DNA from: Bacillus pinisoli
Lineage (GTDB): Bacteria > Bacillota > Bacilli > Bacillales > SA4
Assembly: GCF_023036475.1 (NCBI RefSeq)
Contig: NZ_JAJQKI010000018.1
Location: 1 to 62,004 of the forward strand
Reading direction: 5' to 3'
Length of the DNA: 62,004 nt
Shown here: one piece after another, positions 30,001 through 44,924 of the stretch
Numbering within the stretch: position 1 is the stretch's first letter
Layout of the letters: each line of letters opens with the position of its first letter
Made by a program: the position numbers and the translations under genes
The notes under the pieces: model-generated
The model's input: the letters and a program-made list of their open reading frames with translations, nothing else
What the model was told of the DNA's origin: nothing
The model's database searches: none

Positions 30001-30662
30001 AAGGTGAAGTTGAATCGAAATCTTATACAGCTCCATTCGGCGCTCGTGTAAAGGTAACTGAGGGACAAAAGATTAACCGAGGCCAAGAGCTTACAGAAGG
30101 TTCTATTGATCCTAAAGAATTATTAAAAATAAAAGATATTACAGCGGTGCAAGAGTACTTATTGAAAGAAGTACAAAAAGTTTACCGTATGCAGGGTGTA
30201 GAAATTGGTGACAAGCACGTTGAAGTAATGGTACGCCAAATGCTTCGTAAAATCCGTGTAATGGATGCTGGTGATACAGATGTATTACCTGGTTCACTAC
30301 TAGATGTTCATCAGTTTACTCAGGCTAATCTACAAGTATTACTTGAAGGAAAACAGCCAGCTACAGGAAGACCTGTATTACTTGGTATTACAAAAGCATC
30401 TCTTGAAACAGATTCATTCTTATCTGCTGCTTCTTTCCAAGAAACAACTCGTGTGTTAACTGATGCAGCGATTAAAGGTAAGCGTGATGAGTTACTAGGA
30501 TTAAAAGAAAATGTAATTATTGGTAAGCTTGTTCCTGCTGGAACGGGTATGGCTCGTTACCGTAAAGTAACGCCAGTAACTGCAAATGAAGAAGAATTTA
30601 ATGCTGAAGGATCTGCAGGAGAAAGTGTTGCAGAATTAGAAGCAGAGAATGCTCTTCAATAA
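27024..30662 (+). CDS. rpoC: DNA-directed RNA polymerase subunit beta'
   Basis: Beta' subunit, 1212 aa, carrying the catalytic magnesium-binding NADFDGD (447-453). The N-terminal zinc site [20 protein letters not shown] is present, as are the bridge-helix region around [12 protein letters not shown] and the trigger-loop segment [16 protein letters not shown]. The second zinc site (CGTD, then [11 protein letters not shown]) is intact. It starts at TTG after GGGAGGTAG, as in B. subtilis. It ends with an acidic tail. Confidence 0.98.
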   Translation: MIDVNNFEYMKIGLSSPDKIRSWSFGEVKKPETINYRTLKPEKDGLFCERIFGPTKDWECHCGKYKRVRYKGVVCDRCGVEVTRAKVRRERMGHIELAAPVSHIWYFKGIPSRMGLVLDMSPRALEEVIYFASYVVTETGDTPLERKQLLSEKEYRAYREKYGQSFQAAMGAEAIKKLLSDIELQKEVNALKEELKTAQGQRRTRAIKRLEVLEAFRNSGNEPSWMILDVLPVIPPELRPMVQLDGGRFATSDLNDLYRRVINRNNRLKRLLDLGAPSIIVQNEKRMLQEAVDALIDNGRRGRPVTGPGNRPLKSLSHMLKGKQGRFRQNLLGKRVDYSGRSVIVVGPNLKMYQCGLPKEMALELFKPFVMKELVERGLAHNIKSAKRKIERVSPDVWDVLESVIKEHPVLLNRAPTLHRLGIQAFEPTLVEGRAIRLHPLVCTAYNADFDGDQMAVHVPLSAEAQAEARLLMLAAQNILNPKDGKPVVTPSQDMVLGNYYLTLERAGAVGEGMVFKDTNEALIAYQNGYVHLHTRVAVYAGSLNNQTFTEDQKNMLLITTVGKLIFNEILPDSFPYINEPTQYNLEKETPTKYFVEKGADVKKEIASRDEIAPFKKKILGNIIAEVFKRFKITDTSKMLDRMKNLGFRYSTKAGITVGVSDIIVLPEKQVIINEAQGKVDNVLKQFRRGLITDEERYDRVISIWSSAKDVIQGKLMESLDHLNPIFMMSDSGARGNASNFTQLAGMRGLMANPAGRIIELPIKSSFREGLTVLEYFISTHGARKGLADTALKTADSGYLTRRLVDVAQDVIVREDDCGTDRGLLVAALKDGTEVIERLDERLIGRYARKAIKHPETNEVIVEENGLITEDLSRVITEAGIEQVRIRSAFTCNTRHGVCKKCYGRNLATGSEVEVGEAVGIIAAQSIGEPGTQLTMRTFHTGGVAGDDITQGLPRIQELFEARNPKGQAIISEIDGVVSAISDSRDKQEITIQGEVESKSYTAPFGARVKVTEGQKINRGQELTEGSIDPKELLKIKDITAVQEYLLKEVQKVYRMQGVEIGDKHVEVMVRQMLRKIRVMDAGDTDVLPGSLLDVHQFTQANLQVLLEGKQPATGRPVLLGITKASLETDSFLSAASFQETTRVLTDAAIKGKRDELLGLKENVIIGKLVPAGTGMARYRKVTPVTANEEEFNAEGSAGESVAELEAENALQ

Positions 30663-30679
30663 AAAAAGATAACAAGTAG

Positions 30680-30709
30680 TTGACATTGGTATAAGTAGAA
30701 TGTTACTAT
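30680..30709 (+). promoter_or_regulatory. SigmaA promoter of the ybxF-rpsL (str) operon
   Basis: A perfect TTGACA (30680-30685), 18 bp, TACTAT (30704-30709), 18 nt after rpoC. It would drive ybxF, rpsL, rpsG and fusA. Confidence 0.75.
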
Positions 30710-30752
30710 ATCCAAGGTGCTTCTAAAACCTGTTACTTTGGAGGATATGAGA

Positions 30753-31001
30753 ATGTCTTATGAAAAAGTGGCGCAGGCTTACAATATAATTGTAGGAACA
30801 AAGCAGACCATTAAAGCCCTGAAAAACGGTGAAGTAAAAGAAATTGTGGTGGCAGAAGATGCTGATCCACGTGTTACGTATAAAGTAATACAGACAGCTA
30901 AAGAGCAACGCGTTTCAGTTACGAAAGTAGATTCTATGAAAAAGCTTGGAAAAGCTTGTGGAATAGAAGTAGGGGCAGCGGCGGTAGCAATCATTAATTA
31001 A
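30753..31001 (+). CDS. ybxF: L7Ae-family RNA-binding protein YbxF
   Basis: L7Ae/L30e-fold protein, 82 aa, a K-turn RNA binder; the B. subtilis homologue associates with ribosomes. The segments [25 protein letters not shown] and the late [23 protein letters not shown] match the family. Two in-frame ATGs lie near the start; 30753 is preferred because it is 8 nt from GGAGG and gives MSYEKV as in B. subtilis. It leads the str operon ahead of rpsL. Confidence 0.95.
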   Translation: MSYEKVAQAYNIIVGTKQTIKALKNGEVKEIVVAEDADPRVTYKVIQTAKEQRVSVTKVDSMKKLGKACGIEVGAAAVAIIN

Positions 31002-31535
<534 letters not shown>

Positions 31536-31579
31536 TAATTAAAAACATATGAATAAAAATGGAGAAAGGGGGACATAAC

Positions 31580-32050
31580 ATGCCACGTAAAGGTCCTGTA
31601 GCAAAAAGAGACGTATTACCAGATCCGATTTATAAATCAAAGCTTGTAACACGCCTAATCAATCGTATGATGGTTGACGGTAAGAGAGGTAAATCTCAAG
31701 CTATCCTATACAGAGCTTTTGAATTAGTTCAAGAGCGTTCTGGAAAGGAACCAATGGAAGTGTTCGAACAAGCAATGAAAAACGTAATGCCTGTACTAGA
31801 AGTAAAGGCACGTCGTGTTGGTGGAGCTAACTACCAAGTACCGATTGAGGTTCGTCCTGATCGTCGTACTACATTAGGTCTTCGCTACCTAGTAAACTAT
31901 TCACGTCTTCGTGGAGAAAAGACTATGGAAGAGCGTTTAGCTAATGAAATTCTAGATGCAGCAAATAACACTGGAGCATCAGTTAAAAAGCGTGAAGATA
32001 TGCACAAAATGGCTGAAGCAAACAAAGCATTTGCTCACTACCGTTGGTAG
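31580..32050 (+). CDS. rpsG: 30S ribosomal protein S7
   Basis: S7, 156 aa, nucleates the 30S head and contacts the E-site tRNA. It shows [16 protein letters not shown], the [27 protein letters not shown] signature and the C-terminal NKAFAHYRW. The start follows GAAAGGGGG; seven extra codons upstream in frame are rejected. It is in the str operon. Confidence 0.98.
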   Translation: MPRKGPVAKRDVLPDPIYKSKLVTRLINRMMVDGKRGKSQAILYRAFELVQERSGKEPMEVFEQAMKNVMPVLEVKARRVGGANYQVPIEVRPDRRTTLGLRYLVNYSRLRGEKTMEERLANEILDAANNTGASVKKREDMHKMAEANKAFAHYRW

Positions 32051-32059
32051 GATAAATAG

Positions 32060-32117
32060 TCAAAAGTTAGGAAGGGGCAATGGGTTCTACTCAAGGCTCT
32101 TTTCCTGAATCTTTTGA
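32060..32117 (+). other. Hairpin in the rpsG-fusA gap
   Basis: TCAAAAG (32060-32066) pairs with CTTTTGA (32111-32117), and within it AGGAA pairs with TTCCT, making an imperfect long stem. No T-run follows. It is likely structural or a processing site between rpsG and fusA. Confidence 0.45.
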
Positions 32118-32169
32118 ATGATCATACTTACTTAACAAAAAAACTACAAATTGGAAGGAGAAAGACCCA

Positions 32170-34248
32170 ATGGCAAGAGAGTTCTCCTTGGAAAATACTC
32201 GTAATATTGGTATCATGGCTCACATTGATGCTGGTAAAACTACGACAACCGAGCGTGTACTTTACTACACAGGTCGTATCCACAAAATTGGTGAAACTCA
32301 TGAAGGTGCATCTCAAATGGACTGGATGGAGCAAGAGCAAGAGCGTGGAATTACGATTACTTCTGCAGCAACAACTGCACAGTGGAAAGGCCACCGCGTA
32401 AACATCATTGATACACCAGGACACGTAGACTTCACTGTAGAAGTTGAACGTTCACTACGTGTACTTGATGGAGCAGTAGCTGTACTTGATGCTCAATCTG
32501 GAGTAGAGCCACAAACTGAAACAGTTTGGCGTCAAGCAACAACTTACGGTGTACCACGTGTAGTATTCGTAAATAAAATGGACAAGATTGGTGCAGACTT
32601 CTTATACTCTGTATCAACTATTCATGATCGTCTTCAAGCGAACGCTGCGCCAATTCAATTACCAATTGGTGCTGAAGATCAATTCGAAGGAATCATTGAC
32701 TTAGTAGAAATGAATGCAACGTTCTACGGTAATGATTTAGGAACTGATATTCAAGTTCGTGAAATTCCTGAAGAATTTATGGACCAAGCAAATGAGTACC
32801 GTGAAAAGCTTATTGAAGCAGTAGCAGAATTAGATGAAGAGTTAATGGAAAGATACCTTGGTGGAGAAGAAATCTCTACTGACGAGCTAAAAGCTGCAAT
32901 TCGTAAGGGTGTTGTTAACGTTGAATTCTTCCCTGTAATTTGTGGATCTGCATTCAAAAACAAAGGTGTTCAAAAGATGCTTGATGCAGTAATTGCTTAT
33001 CTTCCATCACCACTTGATGTACCAGCAATTAAAGGTACACTTCCTGATTCAGAAGAAGAAGTTACTCGTCCATCAAGCGACACTGAGCCATTCTCAGCTT
33101 TAGCGTTTAAAGTAATGACAGATCCATACGTTGGAAAGTTAACATTCTTCCGTGTGTATTCTGGTACATTAAGCTCTGGTTCATATGTACAAAACTCTAC
33201 TAAAGGTAAGCGTGAGCGTGTAGGACGTATTCTACAAATGCATGCGAACAGCCGTGAAGAAATCTCAATGGTTTACGCGGGTGATATCGCAGCAGCAGTA
33301 GGTCTGAAAGACACGACTACTGGAGATACATTATGTGATGAAAAATCATTAGTTATCCTAGAGTCTATGAACTTCCCTGAGCCTGTAATTCAGTTGTCTG
33401 TTGAGCCTAAGTCTAAAGGTGACCAAGACAAGATGACAACAGCTTTACAAAAGCTTCAAGAAGAAGATCCTACTTTCAGAGCTCACACTGATCAAGAAAC
33501 AGGTCAAACAATTATTGCTGGTATGGGTGAGCTTCACCTTGATATCCTAGTTGACCGTATGAAACGTGAGTTCAAAGTAGAAGCTAACGTAGGTGCCCCT
33601 CAGGTTGCTTACCGTGAAACTTTCCGTGGTTCTGCATCTGTAGAAGGAAAGTTTGCACGTCAATCAGGTGGACGTGGACAATACGGACACGTTTGGATTG
33701 AGTTTGCTCCTAACGAAGAAGGAAAAGGCTTCGAATTTGAAAATGCAGTTGTAGGTGGTACAGTTCCACGTGAATATATCCCTGCAGTACAAGCTGGTCT
33801 AGAAGATGCACTACAAAATGGTGTATTAGCTGGATTCCCACTTGTAGACATCAAAGCGAAGTTATTTGATGGTTCTTACCATGATGTTGACTCATCTGAA
33901 ATGGCGTTTAAGATTGCTGCTTCAATGGCACTTAAAGCAGCTGCTTCAAAATGTAGTCCAGTCGTATTAGAACCAATCATGAAGGTAGAAGTTGTAATCC
34001 CAGAAGAATACATGGGAGATATCATGGGTGGTATCACTTCACGTCGTGGACGTGTAGAAGGTATGGAAGCTCGTGGTAACGCACAAGTGGTGCGTGCAAT
34101 GGTTCCACTTTCTGAAATGTTTGGATATGCAACAGCACTTCGTTCTAACACTCAAGGTCGCGGAGTATTTACAATGCACTTTGATCACTATGAAGATGTG
34201 CCAAAGTCAATCCAAGAAGAGATTATCAAAAAAAATAAAGGTGAATAA
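32170..34248 (+). CDS. fusA: Elongation factor G
   Basis: EF-G, 692 aa, the GTPase that drives tRNA-mRNA translocation. The P-loop AHIDAGKT is at 17-24, DTPGH (G3) and NKMDK (G4) follow, then domains II to V. The domain IV loop region around [13 protein letters not shown] is intact. GGAGG-type site AAGGAGAAAG precedes ATG. It is the third ribosome-related gene of the str operon and is followed by tuf after 138 nt. Confidence 0.98.
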   Translation: MAREFSLENTRNIGIMAHIDAGKTTTTERVLYYTGRIHKIGETHEGASQMDWMEQEQERGITITSAATTAQWKGHRVNIIDTPGHVDFTVEVERSLRVLDGAVAVLDAQSGVEPQTETVWRQATTYGVPRVVFVNKMDKIGADFLYSVSTIHDRLQANAAPIQLPIGAEDQFEGIIDLVEMNATFYGNDLGTDIQVREIPEEFMDQANEYREKLIEAVAELDEELMERYLGGEEISTDELKAAIRKGVVNVEFFPVICGSAFKNKGVQKMLDAVIAYLPSPLDVPAIKGTLPDSEEEVTRPSSDTEPFSALAFKVMTDPYVGKLTFFRVYSGTLSSGSYVQNSTKGKRERVGRILQMHANSREEISMVYAGDIAAAVGLKDTTTGDTLCDEKSLVILESMNFPEPVIQLSVEPKSKGDQDKMTTALQKLQEEDPTFRAHTDQETGQTIIAGMGELHLDILVDRMKREFKVEANVGAPQVAYRETFRGSASVEGKFARQSGGRGQYGHVWIEFAPNEEGKGFEFENAVVGGTVPREYIPAVQAGLEDALQNGVLAGFPLVDIKAKLFDGSYHDVDSSEMAFKIAASMALKAAASKCSPVVLEPIMKVEVVIPEEYMGDIMGGITSRRGRVEGMEARGNAQVVRAMVPLSEMFGYATALRSNTQGRGVFTMHFDHYEDVPKSIQEEIIKKNKGE

Positions 34249-34386
34249 TTGATTTTCACCTCATTCTAAAGTATAACTACTTATGTAAGTCTTGGGAGTG
34301 GTCTTCTAGTTAATAGGCCCTTTCAAGCATTACATACTAATAAATTAGTAGTAAAATTTCATTTAATATCAAGGAGGATTTTCGAA

Positions 34387-35577
34387 ATGGGTAAAGAGAA
34401 ATTCGACCGTTCAAAACCGCATGCTAACATTGGTACAATCGGACACGTTGACCATGGTAAAACTACATTAACTGCAGCTATCACTGTTACTCTTCATAAG
34501 AAATACGGAAGAGGAACTGCAATGGCTTATGATCAAATCGACGCAGCTCCAGAAGAGAGAGAGCGTGGAATCACAATCTCAACTGCACACGTTGAGTACG
34601 AAACTGACAACCGTCACTATGCACACGTTGACTGCCCAGGACATGCTGACTACGTTAAGAACATGATCACTGGTGCTGCTCAAATGGATGGTGGGATCCT
34701 AGTAGTATCTGCTACTGATGGTCCAATGCCACAAACTCGTGAGCACATTCTATTATCTCGTCAAGTAGGTGTACCTTACCTTGTTGTATTCTTAAACAAG
34801 TGTGATATGGTAGACGACGAAGAATTATTAGAATTAGTTGAAATGGAAGTTCGTGATCTTTTATCTGAGTATGACTTCCCAGGAGATGACACTCCAGTTA
34901 TCCGTGGATCTGCTCTTAAAGCTCTTGAAGGTGAAGAGTCTTGGATGGAAAAGATTTATGAATTAATGGATGCTGTTGATAGCTACATTCCAAACCCTGA
35001 GCGTGAAACTGATAAGCCATTCATGATGCCAGTTGAGGACGTATTCTCAATCACTGGTCGTGGTACAGTTGCTACAGGACGTGTAGAGCGTGGTCAAGTT
35101 AAAGTTGGTGACGTAGTTGAAATCGTTGGTATAACTGAAGAGCCAAAATCTACTACTGTAACTGGTGTAGAAATGTTCCGTAAGCTTCTTGATTATGCTG
35201 AAGCTGGAGACAACATTGGTGCATTACTTCGTGGTGTATCTCGTGAAGATATCGAGCGTGGCCAAGTACTTGCTAAGCCAGGTTCTGTTAAGCCTCACAC
35301 AAAGTTCAAAGCGGAAGTTTATGTTCTTTCTAAAGAAGAAGGTGGACGTCATACTCCATTCTTCACAAACTACCGTCCACAGTTCTTCTTCCGTACTTCG
35401 GATGTAACTGGTGTTTGTAACCTTCCTGAAGGCGTAGAAATGGTTATGCCTGGTGACAACATCGAAATGACTGTTGAACTAATTGCTCCAATCGCAATCG
35501 AAGAAGGTACTAAGTTCTCTATCCGTGAGGGTGGACGTACTGTAGGTGCTGGAGTAGTTGCATCTATTCAAGAGTAA
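34387..35577 (+). CDS. tuf: Elongation factor Tu
   Basis: EF-Tu, 396 aa, delivers aminoacyl-tRNA to the ribosome. G1 GHVDHGKT is at 19-26, then [12 protein letters not shown] (G3), NKCDMVDD (G4) and SALKALEGE (G5). Barrel domains 2 and 3 are complete, and the kirromycin and pulvomycin contact regions look ordinary. AAGGAGG precedes ATG. It ends at a strong terminator. Confidence 0.99.
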   Translation: MGKEKFDRSKPHANIGTIGHVDHGKTTLTAAITVTLHKKYGRGTAMAYDQIDAAPEERERGITISTAHVEYETDNRHYAHVDCPGHADYVKNMITGAAQMDGGILVVSATDGPMPQTREHILLSRQVGVPYLVVFLNKCDMVDDEELLELVEMEVRDLLSEYDFPGDDTPVIRGSALKALEGEESWMEKIYELMDAVDSYIPNPERETDKPFMMPVEDVFSITGRGTVATGRVERGQVKVGDVVEIVGITEEPKSTTVTGVEMFRKLLDYAEAGDNIGALLRGVSREDIERGQVLAKPGSVKPHTKFKAEVYVLSKEEGGRHTPFFTNYRPQFFFRTSDVTGVCNLPEGVEMVMPGDNIEMTVELIAPIAIEEGTKFSIREGGRTVGAGVVASIQE

Positions 35578-35589
35578 TTAATAAATATA

Positions 35590-35623
35590 AAACAGATACA
35601 CTTATGTGTATCTGTTTTTTTTG
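35590..35623 (+). terminator. Terminator after tuf
   Basis: Perfect 12-bp stem AAACAGATACAC / GTGTATCTGTTT with loop TTAT and a T-run of eight. It ends the str operon. Confidence 0.93.
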
Positions 35624-36037
35624 TGGTTCTCTAAGATTTGTGGAAGATGAAATTTTCACTGCAATTTTGATCTTCTAAAATATGTGGACACGTGGGAGTA
35701 AAGTATGTAAGTTCATCTCTTAATAAGAACTCACTATCTTCTATATTATAGAAAGAAATTCAGCACAGTACGATTTATGTTTCTAATCCAGTTAATAGAA
35801 AAAATAACTTTCTTCTATTATATATATTGGTTAGTTGAAGTAGGTTACGAATTGTATATCCTTACACTTATATAATCTATGTAAATAGGAGAATTACATG
35901 CTTTTGATATCTAAATAATCAGCAAGTTATCACTAGAAAAAACTGTTAGCATAGAAGTTTTCTCATCAACTTGCATCTACCTATATTTGAAGTTATAATA
36001 ACGTAGTGCGTAAAAACAGAAATTATTCATGTTTTTC
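35624..36037. other. Gene-free AT-rich stretch between tuf and the S10 promoter
   Basis: About 410 bp without a usable reading frame, RNA gene or clear repeat. B. subtilis has the gene ybaC here; no remnant of it is recognisable. The region is AT-rich with several in-frame stops on both strands. Confidence 0.6.
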
Positions 36038-36066
36038 TTGCATTCATGGTTATATTTTAATATAAT
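36038..36066 (+). promoter_or_regulatory. SigmaA promoter of the S10-spc-alpha operon
   Basis: TTGCAT (36038-36043), 17 bp, TATAAT (36061-36066). It is the main promoter for the roughly 15-kb ribosomal protein cluster. Confidence 0.85.
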
Positions 36067-36069
36067 AGA

Positions 36070-36505
<436 letters not shown>

Positions 36506-36541
36506 TAAACATAAATGAAAACAAATTAGGAGGTGTGACGA

Positions 36542-37165
36542 ATGACCAAAGGAATCTTAGGTAGAAAACTCGGTATGACGCAAGTGTTTACTGAAAATGG
36601 TAACTTAATCCCTGTAACTGTAGTTGAGGCTGCACCAAACGTAGTGCTTCAAAAGAAGACTGCAGAAACTGATGGCTATGAAGCGGTACAATTAGGTTTT
36701 GATAACCTTAAGGAAAATCGTGCTAATAAGCCACAAAAGGGCCATGCTACGAAAGCAAACACTGCTCCTAAGCGCTTCGTTCGTGAATTACGTGGAACTT
36801 CTGAATTAGAAGTTGGTCAGGAAGTCAATGTTAGTATTTTCGCTGAAGGCGATGTAGTAGATGTAACTGGAATTTCAAAAGGTAAAGGTTTCCAAGGTAC
36901 AATTAAGCGCCATGGACAATCTCGTGGACCAATGGCTCACGGTTCTCGTTACCATCGTCGTCCTGGATCAATGGGTCCTGTAGCTCCAAACCGTGTATTC
37001 AAAGGTAAAGCATTACCTGGACAAATGGGTGGAGAAAGAATTACTGTACAAAACTTAGAGATCGTTAAGGTAGATGTAGAACGTAACCTATTATTAATTA
37101 AAGGTAATGTTCCAGGTGCTAAGAGAGCTCTAGTTACTGTAAGAGGCGCAGTTAAGTCTAAATAA
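36542..37165 (+). CDS. rplC: 50S ribosomal protein L3
   Basis: L3, 207 aa, an early assembly protein reaching the peptidyl-transferase centre. It shows [16 protein letters not shown], the central loop region around [15 protein letters not shown] (the site of linezolid and tiamulin resistance changes, here ordinary) and [16 protein letters not shown]. Start after AGGAGGTG. Confidence 0.98.
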   Translation: MTKGILGRKLGMTQVFTENGNLIPVTVVEAAPNVVLQKKTAETDGYEAVQLGFDNLKENRANKPQKGHATKANTAPKRFVRELRGTSELEVGQEVNVSIFAEGDVVDVTGISKGKGFQGTIKRHGQSRGPMAHGSRYHRRPGSMGPVAPNRVFKGKALPGQMGGERITVQNLEIVKVDVERNLLLIKGNVPGAKRALVTVRGAVKSK

Positions 37166-37194
37166 TAAATATATATGAGAAAGGAGGAGTACAA

Positions 37195-37818
37195 ATGCCG
37201 AAAGTTGCATTGTATAACCAAACAGGTTCAACAGTAGGTGAAATCGAATTAAACGAGACTGTATTCGGAATTGAGCCGAATGAGAGTGTTTTATTCGACG
37301 CTGTTATCATGCAAAGAGCTTCCTTACGTCAAGGATCTCATAAAGTAAAAAATCGTTCTGAAGTACGTGGTGGTGGACGTAAGCCATGGCGTCAAAAGGG
37401 AACAGGTCGTGCTCGTCAAGGGTCTATCCGTTCTCCACAATGGCGTGGTGGTGGTATCGTATTCGGTCCAACTCCAAGAAGCTATAGCTTCAAATTACCT
37501 AAAAAAGTACGCCGTTTAGCAATTAAATCAGCTTTATCAACAAAAGTACGTGAAGAGAACATCCTAGTACTTGATAACCTAGCACTTGGTGCTCCAAAAA
37601 CAAAGGAAATGGTTACAGTATTAAAAGGATTAAACGTTGAAAGCAAAGCACTAATCGTTACAGGTGACTTTAACGAAGCGTTAAGCTTAGCTGCTCGTAA
37701 CATTCCAGGAGTAACAGTAGTTGCTGCAGACGGAATTAACGTTCTTGATGTTCTAAATCACGAAAAGCTTTTATTAACTAAAGCTGCGGTGGAAAAAGTA
37801 GAGGAGGTACTTGCGTAA
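37195..37818 (+). CDS. rplD: 50S ribosomal protein L4
   Basis: L4, 207 aa. Its extended loop ([27 protein letters not shown] split around residues 43-70) lines the peptide exit tunnel and is where macrolide-resistance changes occur; it looks wild type. AAAGGAGG precedes ATG. The stop overlaps the rplW start by one base (TAATG). Confidence 0.98.
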   Translation: MPKVALYNQTGSTVGEIELNETVFGIEPNESVLFDAVIMQRASLRQGSHKVKNRSEVRGGGRKPWRQKGTGRARQGSIRSPQWRGGGIVFGPTPRSYSFKLPKKVRRLAIKSALSTKVREENILVLDNLALGAPKTKEMVTVLKGLNVESKALIVTGDFNEALSLAARNIPGVTVVAADGINVLDVLNHEKLLLTKAAVEKVEEVLA

Positions 37819-38105
37819 TGAGAGATCCTCGTGATATTATTAAACGCCCCGTGATTACTGAACGTTCTGCTGATCTAATGGCAGAAAAGAAGTACACGTT
37901 TGAAGTAGATTTAAGAGCTAATAAAACTGAAGTTAAAGATGCTATCGAAGAAATCTTTAACGTAAAAGTTGAAAAAGTTAACGTTCAAAACTATAAAGGT
38001 AAGTTTAAGCGTATGGGTCGTCACAGTGGATATACTCCACGTCGTAAAAAGGCGATTGTTAAGCTAACTGCTGAAAGCAAAGAATTAGAATTCTTCGAAG
38101 TATAA
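37818..38105 (+). CDS. rplW: 50S ribosomal protein L23
   Basis: L23, 95 aa, at the tunnel exit, where trigger factor and SRP dock. It begins [17 protein letters not shown] and ends in the [21 protein letters not shown] segment. Its ATG shares a base with the rplD stop and uses the GAGGAGG ribosome site within rplD, so translation is coupled. Confidence 0.98.
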   Translation: MRDPRDIIKRPVITERSADLMAEKKYTFEVDLRANKTEVKDAIEEIFNVKVEKVNVQNYKGKFKRMGRHSGYTPRRKKAIVKLTAESKELEFFEV

Positions 38106-38113
38106 TCTTATAG

Positions 38114-38962
<849 letters not shown>

Positions 38963-39019
38963 CGGGTTTGTTCTACGGTTCACTAGAACCGTAGCTCGAA
39001 TTCGAAGGGAGGGTCAAAT

Positions 39020-39298
39020 ATGGGCCGTAGCTTAAAAAAAGGACCATTCGTGGATGATCACTTAATGAGCAAAGTTGAGAAAATGACAGAAGCAGGACAA
39101 AAGCAAGTAATTAAAACTTGGTCTCGTCGTTCTACTATTTTCCCACAATTCATTGGTCACACAATCGCTGTTTATGATGGCCGTAAGCATGTACCAGTAT
39201 ATGTTACTGAAGACATGGTAGGACATAAATTAGGTGAATTTGCACCTACACGTTCGTACAAAGGTCACGATAGTGACGATAAGAAAACAAGACGTTAA
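39020..39298 (+). CDS. rpsS: 30S ribosomal protein S19
   Basis: S19, 92 aa, in the 30S head near the A-site tRNA. It has [15 protein letters not shown], the [24 protein letters not shown] segment and the [16 protein letters not shown] motif. GGGAGGG precedes ATG. The stop touches an in-frame ATG used only as part of the rplV leader. Confidence 0.98.
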   Translation: MGRSLKKGPFVDDHLMSKVEKMTEAGQKQVIKTWSRRSTIFPQFIGHTIAVYDGRKHVPVYVTEDMVGHKLGEFAPTRSYKGHDSDDKKTRR

Positions 39299-39315
39299 TG
39301 AGAGGAGGCATCTCG

Positions 39316-39657
39316 ATGCAAGCGAAAGCAGTAGCTAGAACAGTTCGTATTGCTCCTCGTAAAGCACGCTTAGTAGTTGATCTAATTCGAGGAAAGCAAG
39401 TTGGCGAAGCAATTGCAATTCTACGCCATACACCAAAAGCTGCATCTCCAATTGTTGAGAAAGTATTAAACTCTGCAATGGCGAATGCTGAACATAATTA
39501 TGAAATGGAAGTAAACAATTTAGTAGTTGCGCAAGCTTTTGTAGACGAAGGTCCTACATTGAAGCGTTTCCGTCCACGTGCGATGGGTCGTGCAAGTGCA
39601 ATTAATAAACGTACGAGTCACATTACGATCGTATTATCAGAAAAGAAGGAGGGATAA
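39316..39657 (+). CDS. rplV: 50S ribosomal protein L22
   Basis: L22, 113 aa, with a beta-hairpin in the exit tunnel. It shows [20 protein letters not shown] and the C-terminal [18 protein letters not shown] hairpin. ATG 39316 follows GAGGAGG by 9 nt; an ATG six codons upstream overlaps the rpsS stop and comes before the ribosome site, so it is rejected. Confidence 0.97.
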   Translation: MQAKAVARTVRIAPRKARLVVDLIRGKQVGEAIAILRHTPKAASPIVEKVLNSAMANAEHNYEMEVNNLVVAQAFVDEGPTLKRFRPRAMGRASAINKRTSHITIVLSEKKEG

Positions 39658-40940
<1,283 letters not shown>

Positions 40941-40965
40941 TCAACCCTGAGAGGAGGTTTGCTGA

Positions 40966-41229
40966 ATGACTGAGCGCAACCAACGTAAGGTTTACACTGG
41001 ACGTGTTGTATCTGACAAAATGGATAAAACAGTTACAGTTCTAGTTGAAACTTATAAAAAGCATACTCTATACGGTAAGCGTGTAAAATACTCAAAGAAG
41101 TTTAAGGCTCATGATGAGTTAAACACAGCAAAAGTGGGCGATATCGTTCGCATTATGGAAACACGTCCATTATCTGCGACTAAACGTTTCCGCCTAGTAG
41201 AGGTTGTAGAGAAAGCAGTAATTATCTAA
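40966..41229 (+). CDS. rpsQ: 30S ribosomal protein S17
   Basis: S17, 87 aa, an OB-fold early-assembly protein. It has [22 protein letters not shown] and the [23 protein letters not shown] signature. GAGGAGG precedes ATG. First gene after rpmC, 25 nt apart. Confidence 0.98.
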   Translation: MTERNQRKVYTGRVVSDKMDKTVTVLVETYKKHTLYGKRVKYSKKFKAHDELNTAKVGDIVRIMETRPLSATKRFRLVEVVEKAVII

Positions 41230-41233
41230 TTAA

Positions 41234-41641
<408 letters not shown>

Positions 41642-41690
41642 TAATGATTCAAAAAAATAAGAATGCCTTGTAAGAGGAGGTGCACGATCG

Positions 41691-42002
41691 ATGCATGTAA
41701 AAAAAGGCGATAAGGTACAGGTTATCTCCGGTAAAGACAAAGGCAAGCAAGGGGTTATCCTTGAAGCTTTCCCAAAAAAGAACCGCGTCCTAGTTGAAGG
41801 AGTAAACGTGGTTAAAAAACACTCAAAGCCATCACAAGCAAACCCTCAAGGTGGAATTATCAGCCAAGAGGCAGCGATTCATGTATCTAATGTTATGCCG
41901 TTAGATCCAAAGAGCGGTGAGCCAACAAGAGTTGGATATCAATTAGTTGATGGTAAAAAAGTTCGTGTTGCAAAAAAATCAGGTCAATCTTTAGATAAAT
42001 AA
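41691..42002 (+). CDS. rplX: 50S ribosomal protein L24
   Basis: L24, 103 aa, an assembly initiator with a KOW motif ([22 protein letters not shown], residues 3-24). It continues with the [18 protein letters not shown] segment. AGAGGAGGTG precedes ATG. Confidence 0.98.
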   Translation: MHVKKGDKVQVISGKDKGKQGVILEAFPKKNRVLVEGVNVVKKHSKPSQANPQGGIISQEAAIHVSNVMPLDPKSGEPTRVGYQLVDGKKVRVAKKSGQSLDK

Positions 42003-42024
42003 TGTGTGAAAGGAGGTCAATGGA

Positions 42025-42564
42025 ATGAACCGCCTAAAAGAGAAATTTAATAAAGAAATTACTCCAGCTCTTATGAGCAAGTTCAACTATGAATCAGTAA
42101 TGCAAGTTCCTAAACTTGAAAAGATTGTAATCAACATGGGTGTTGGTGATGCAGTAGCAAACGCTAAAGCATTAGATACTGCTGTTGAAGAATTAACAAC
42201 AATTACTGGTCAAAAGCCAGTTGTAACTAGAGCGAAGAAATCTATCGCAGGTTTCCGTTTACGTGAAGGTATGCCAATCGGTACGAAGGTAACTCTTCGT
42301 GGAGAGAAGATGTATCAATTCCTTGATAAGCTAATCGCTGTATCTTTACCACGTGTACGTGACTTCCGTGGTATTTCTAAGAAATCATTCGATGGTCGTG
42401 GAAACTACACTTTAGGTGTTAAAGAACAATTAATCTTCCCTGAAATTGATTACGATAAAGTATCAAAAGTAAGAGGTATGGATATCGTTATCGTCACCAC
42501 TGCTAATACAGATGAAGAAGCTCGTGAACTATTAACTCAATTTGGAATGCCGTTCCAAAAGTAA
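42025..42564 (+). CDS. rplE: 50S ribosomal protein L5
   Basis: L5, 179 aa, binds 5S rRNA and the P-site tRNA. It begins [17 protein letters not shown] and has the [12 protein letters not shown] segment, the P-site loop [22 protein letters not shown] and the C-terminal [27 protein letters not shown] precedes ATG. Confidence 0.98.
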   Translation: MNRLKEKFNKEITPALMSKFNYESVMQVPKLEKIVINMGVGDAVANAKALDTAVEELTTITGQKPVVTRAKKSIAGFRLREGMPIGTKVTLRGEKMYQFLDKLIAVSLPRVRDFRGISKKSFDGRGNYTLGVKEQLIFPEIDYDKVSKVRGMDIVIVTTANTDEEARELLTQFGMPFQK

Positions 42565-42581
42565 TAAATGCCAACTAATGA

Positions 42582-42782
<201 letters not shown>

Positions 42783-42813
42783 TACTTAAAGGTTGGGAAG
42801 GAGGTAAAATTCA

Positions 42814-43212
42814 ATGGTCATGACAGATCCAATTGCAGATATGCTTACTCGCATTCGTAATGCGAACATGGTTCGTCACGAGAAATTAGAAATCCCTGCA
42901 TCAAAATTAAAGAAAGAAATTGCTGAAATTTTGAAGCGTGAAGGTTTCGTTCGTGATGTTGAATTCGTAGAAGATAACAAACAAGGTATTTTACGTATTT
43001 TCCTAAAGTACGGTGCAAATAACGAGCGCGTTATTACTGGACTAAAGAAAATCAGTAAGCCAGGTCTACGCGTATATGCGAAGGCTGACGAAGTACCACG
43101 TGTACTTAATGGACTTGGTATTGCGATCGTTTCGACTTCTAACGGTGTTATCACTGATAAGGAAGCTCGTCAAAAGCAAGTAGGCGGAGAAGTTCTTGCT
43201 TACGTTTGGTAA
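42814..43212 (+). CDS. rpsH: 30S ribosomal protein S8
   Basis: S8, 132 aa, central 30S assembly protein. It has [18 protein letters not shown] and the C-terminal [34 protein letters not shown] precedes the ATG; B. subtilis S8 also begins MVMTDP, so this ATG is preferred over the one two codons later. Confidence 0.98.
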   Translation: MVMTDPIADMLTRIRNANMVRHEKLEIPASKLKKEIAEILKREGFVRDVEFVEDNKQGILRIFLKYGANNERVITGLKKISKPGLRVYAKADEVPRVLNGLGIAIVSTSNGVITDKEARQKQVGGEVLAYVW

Positions 43213-43243
43213 TCACTTGTAAGAAAAGAGAGGTGAAAACAAA

Positions 43244-43780
43244 ATGTCTCGTATCGGTAAAAAACCAATTGAGATTCCAGCTGGTGTTACTGTAACTAAC
43301 AACAACAACACAGTAACAGTTAAAGGACCTAAGGGTGAATTAACTCGTACGTTCCATCCAGATATGGAAATTAAACTTGAAGATAACGTGTTAACAGTAG
43401 TACGTCCTTCTGATAACAAAGAACATAGATCTCTACATGGTACAACTGCAAGTTTACTTGGTAACATGGTAGAGGGTGTAACAAAAGGATACGAAAGAGG
43501 ACTTGAATTAGTTGGGGTTGGATACCGTGCTTCTAAGCAAGGTAACAAGCTTGTACTAAACGTTGGTTACTCACATCCTGTTGAAATCACACCAGAACAA
43601 GGAATTGAAATCGAAGTTCCTGCAAACACAAAGATCATGATTAAAGGTATTGATAAAGAGCGCGTAGGTGCGCTAGCAGCTAATATCCGCGACGTTCGTC
43701 CACCAGAGCCTTATAAAGGTAAAGGTATTCGCTATGAAGGTGAAACTGTACGTCGTAAAGAAGGTAAAACTGCGAAGTAA
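43244..43780 (+). CDS. rplF: 50S ribosomal protein L6
   Basis: L6, 178 aa, near the factor-binding site. It has [17 protein letters not shown] and two similar alpha-beta domains, the second with the signature [14 protein letters not shown] (about residues 152-165). AGAGGTG precedes ATG. Confidence 0.98.
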   Translation: MSRIGKKPIEIPAGVTVTNNNNTVTVKGPKGELTRTFHPDMEIKLEDNVLTVVRPSDNKEHRSLHGTTASLLGNMVEGVTKGYERGLELVGVGYRASKQGNKLVLNVGYSHPVEITPEQGIEIEVPANTKIMIKGIDKERVGALAANIRDVRPPEPYKGKGIRYEGETVRRKEGKTAK

Positions 43781-43812
43781 TTACCACTAGGTAAGAGAAA
43801 GGAGTGACCTGA

Positions 43813-44175
43813 ATGATTACGAAACCAGATAAAAATGCGACACGTAAGAAGCGTCATGCTCGTGTACGTTCTAAGCTAACAGGTACAGCTCAACGTCCGC
43901 GTCTTAATGTGTTCCGTTCTAATCAACATATTTATGCACAAGTAATTGATGATACTAATTCTGTAACACTTGCAAGTGCATCTACTTTAGATAAAGAGCT
44001 TACTCTTGAATCAAAAGGTAATGCTGATGCAGCAAAAGCTGTTGGTGAGCTTGTTGCAAAGCGTGCACTTGAAAAAGGTGTTAGCTCAGTAGTATTTGAC
44101 CGCGGAGGATATTTATACCACGGACGTGTTAAAGCTTTAGCAGATGCTGCTCGTGAAGCAGGTCTTGAATTCTAA
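43813..44175 (+). CDS. rplR: 50S ribosomal protein L18
   Basis: L18, 120 aa, binds 5S rRNA in the central protuberance. It has the basic N-terminal [15 protein letters not shown], then [20 protein letters not shown], and ends in [35 protein letters not shown] precedes ATG. Confidence 0.98.
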   Translation: MITKPDKNATRKKRHARVRSKLTGTAQRPRLNVFRSNQHIYAQVIDDTNSVTLASASTLDKELTLESKGNADAAKAVGELVAKRALEKGVSSVVFDRGGYLYHGRVKALADAAREAGLEF

Positions 44176-44193
44176 TATAAAGGAGGGACATAC

Positions 44194-44694
44194 ATGCGTC
44201 GCATTGATCCAAACAAATTGGAACTTGAAGAACGTGTAGTTGCCGTAAACCGTGTAGCAAAGGTTGTAAAAGGTGGACGTCGTTTCCGCTTTGCAGCTCT
44301 TGTGGTTGTAGGTGATAAGAATGGTCATGTTGGTTTTGGAACTGGTAAAGCACAAGAGGTACCAGATGCAATCCGCAAGGCAATCGAAGATGCAAAGAAA
44401 AACTTAATTACTGTACCTATGGTTGGTACAACAATACCTCACCAAGTTATCGGACAATTCGGAGCTGGTAACATCCTATTAAAACCTGCTTCAGAAGGTA
44501 CTGGGGTTATCGCTGGTGGTCCAGTTCGTGCGGTATTAGAATTAGCTGGTGTTGGTGATATTCTATCTAAATCATTAGGTACTAATACACCAATCAACAT
44601 GGTTCGTGCTACAATTAATGGTTTAAAAGACCTTAAGCGTGCAGAAGATGTTGCTAAGCTACGTGGTAAAACTGTAGAAGAACTGTTAGGATAA
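44194..44694 (+). CDS. rpsE: 30S ribosomal protein S5
   Basis: S5, 166 aa, involved in accuracy and mRNA unwinding. The N-terminal loop [18 protein letters not shown] is the spectinomycin-contacting region and looks wild type. The [24 protein letters not shown] segment is also intact. AAGGAGGG precedes ATG. Confidence 0.98.
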   Translation: MRRIDPNKLELEERVVAVNRVAKVVKGGRRFRFAALVVVGDKNGHVGFGTGKAQEVPDAIRKAIEDAKKNLITVPMVGTTIPHQVIGQFGAGNILLKPASEGTGVIAGGPVRAVLELAGVGDILSKSLGTNTPINMVRATINGLKDLKRAEDVAKLRGKTVEELLG

Positions 44695-44707
44695 GGAGGG
44701 AATTATC

Positions 44708-44890
44708 ATGGCAAACAAATTAGAAATTACCCTCACTCGCAGTGTAATTGGTCGTCCTGAAGGTCAACGTGTTACTGTTAAGACGTTAGGACTTAATAAG
44801 ATGCACCAAACAGTAGTTCACGAAGATAATGCTGCGATTCGCGGAATGATTAACAAAGTTTCTCACCTTGTTACTGTAAAAGAAGTTTAA
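44708..44890 (+). CDS. rpmD: 50S ribosomal protein L30
   Basis: L30, 60 aa. It reads [21 protein letters not shown] and then [40 protein letters not shown] precedes the ATG; the gene is 13 nt after rpsE. Confidence 0.98.
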   Translation: MANKLEITLTRSVIGRPEGQRVTVKTLGLNKMHQTVVHEDNAAIRGMINKVSHLVTVKEV

Positions 44891-44924
44891 TTATATAAAA
44901 TTGCTATAATAAGGAGGTGCCCAA

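Noticed and set aside
30747..30749. Earlier ATG as the ybxF start
   Set aside because: Only 2 nt from GGAGG, too close; the next ATG has proper spacing and the family N-terminus.
32095..32104. Exact GGCTCTTTTC in the rpsG-fusA gap as another repeat end
   Set aside because: It is part of the local rpsG-fusA hairpin and lacks the extended TTGTTGCTT segment seen in the true ends; a chance match is likely.
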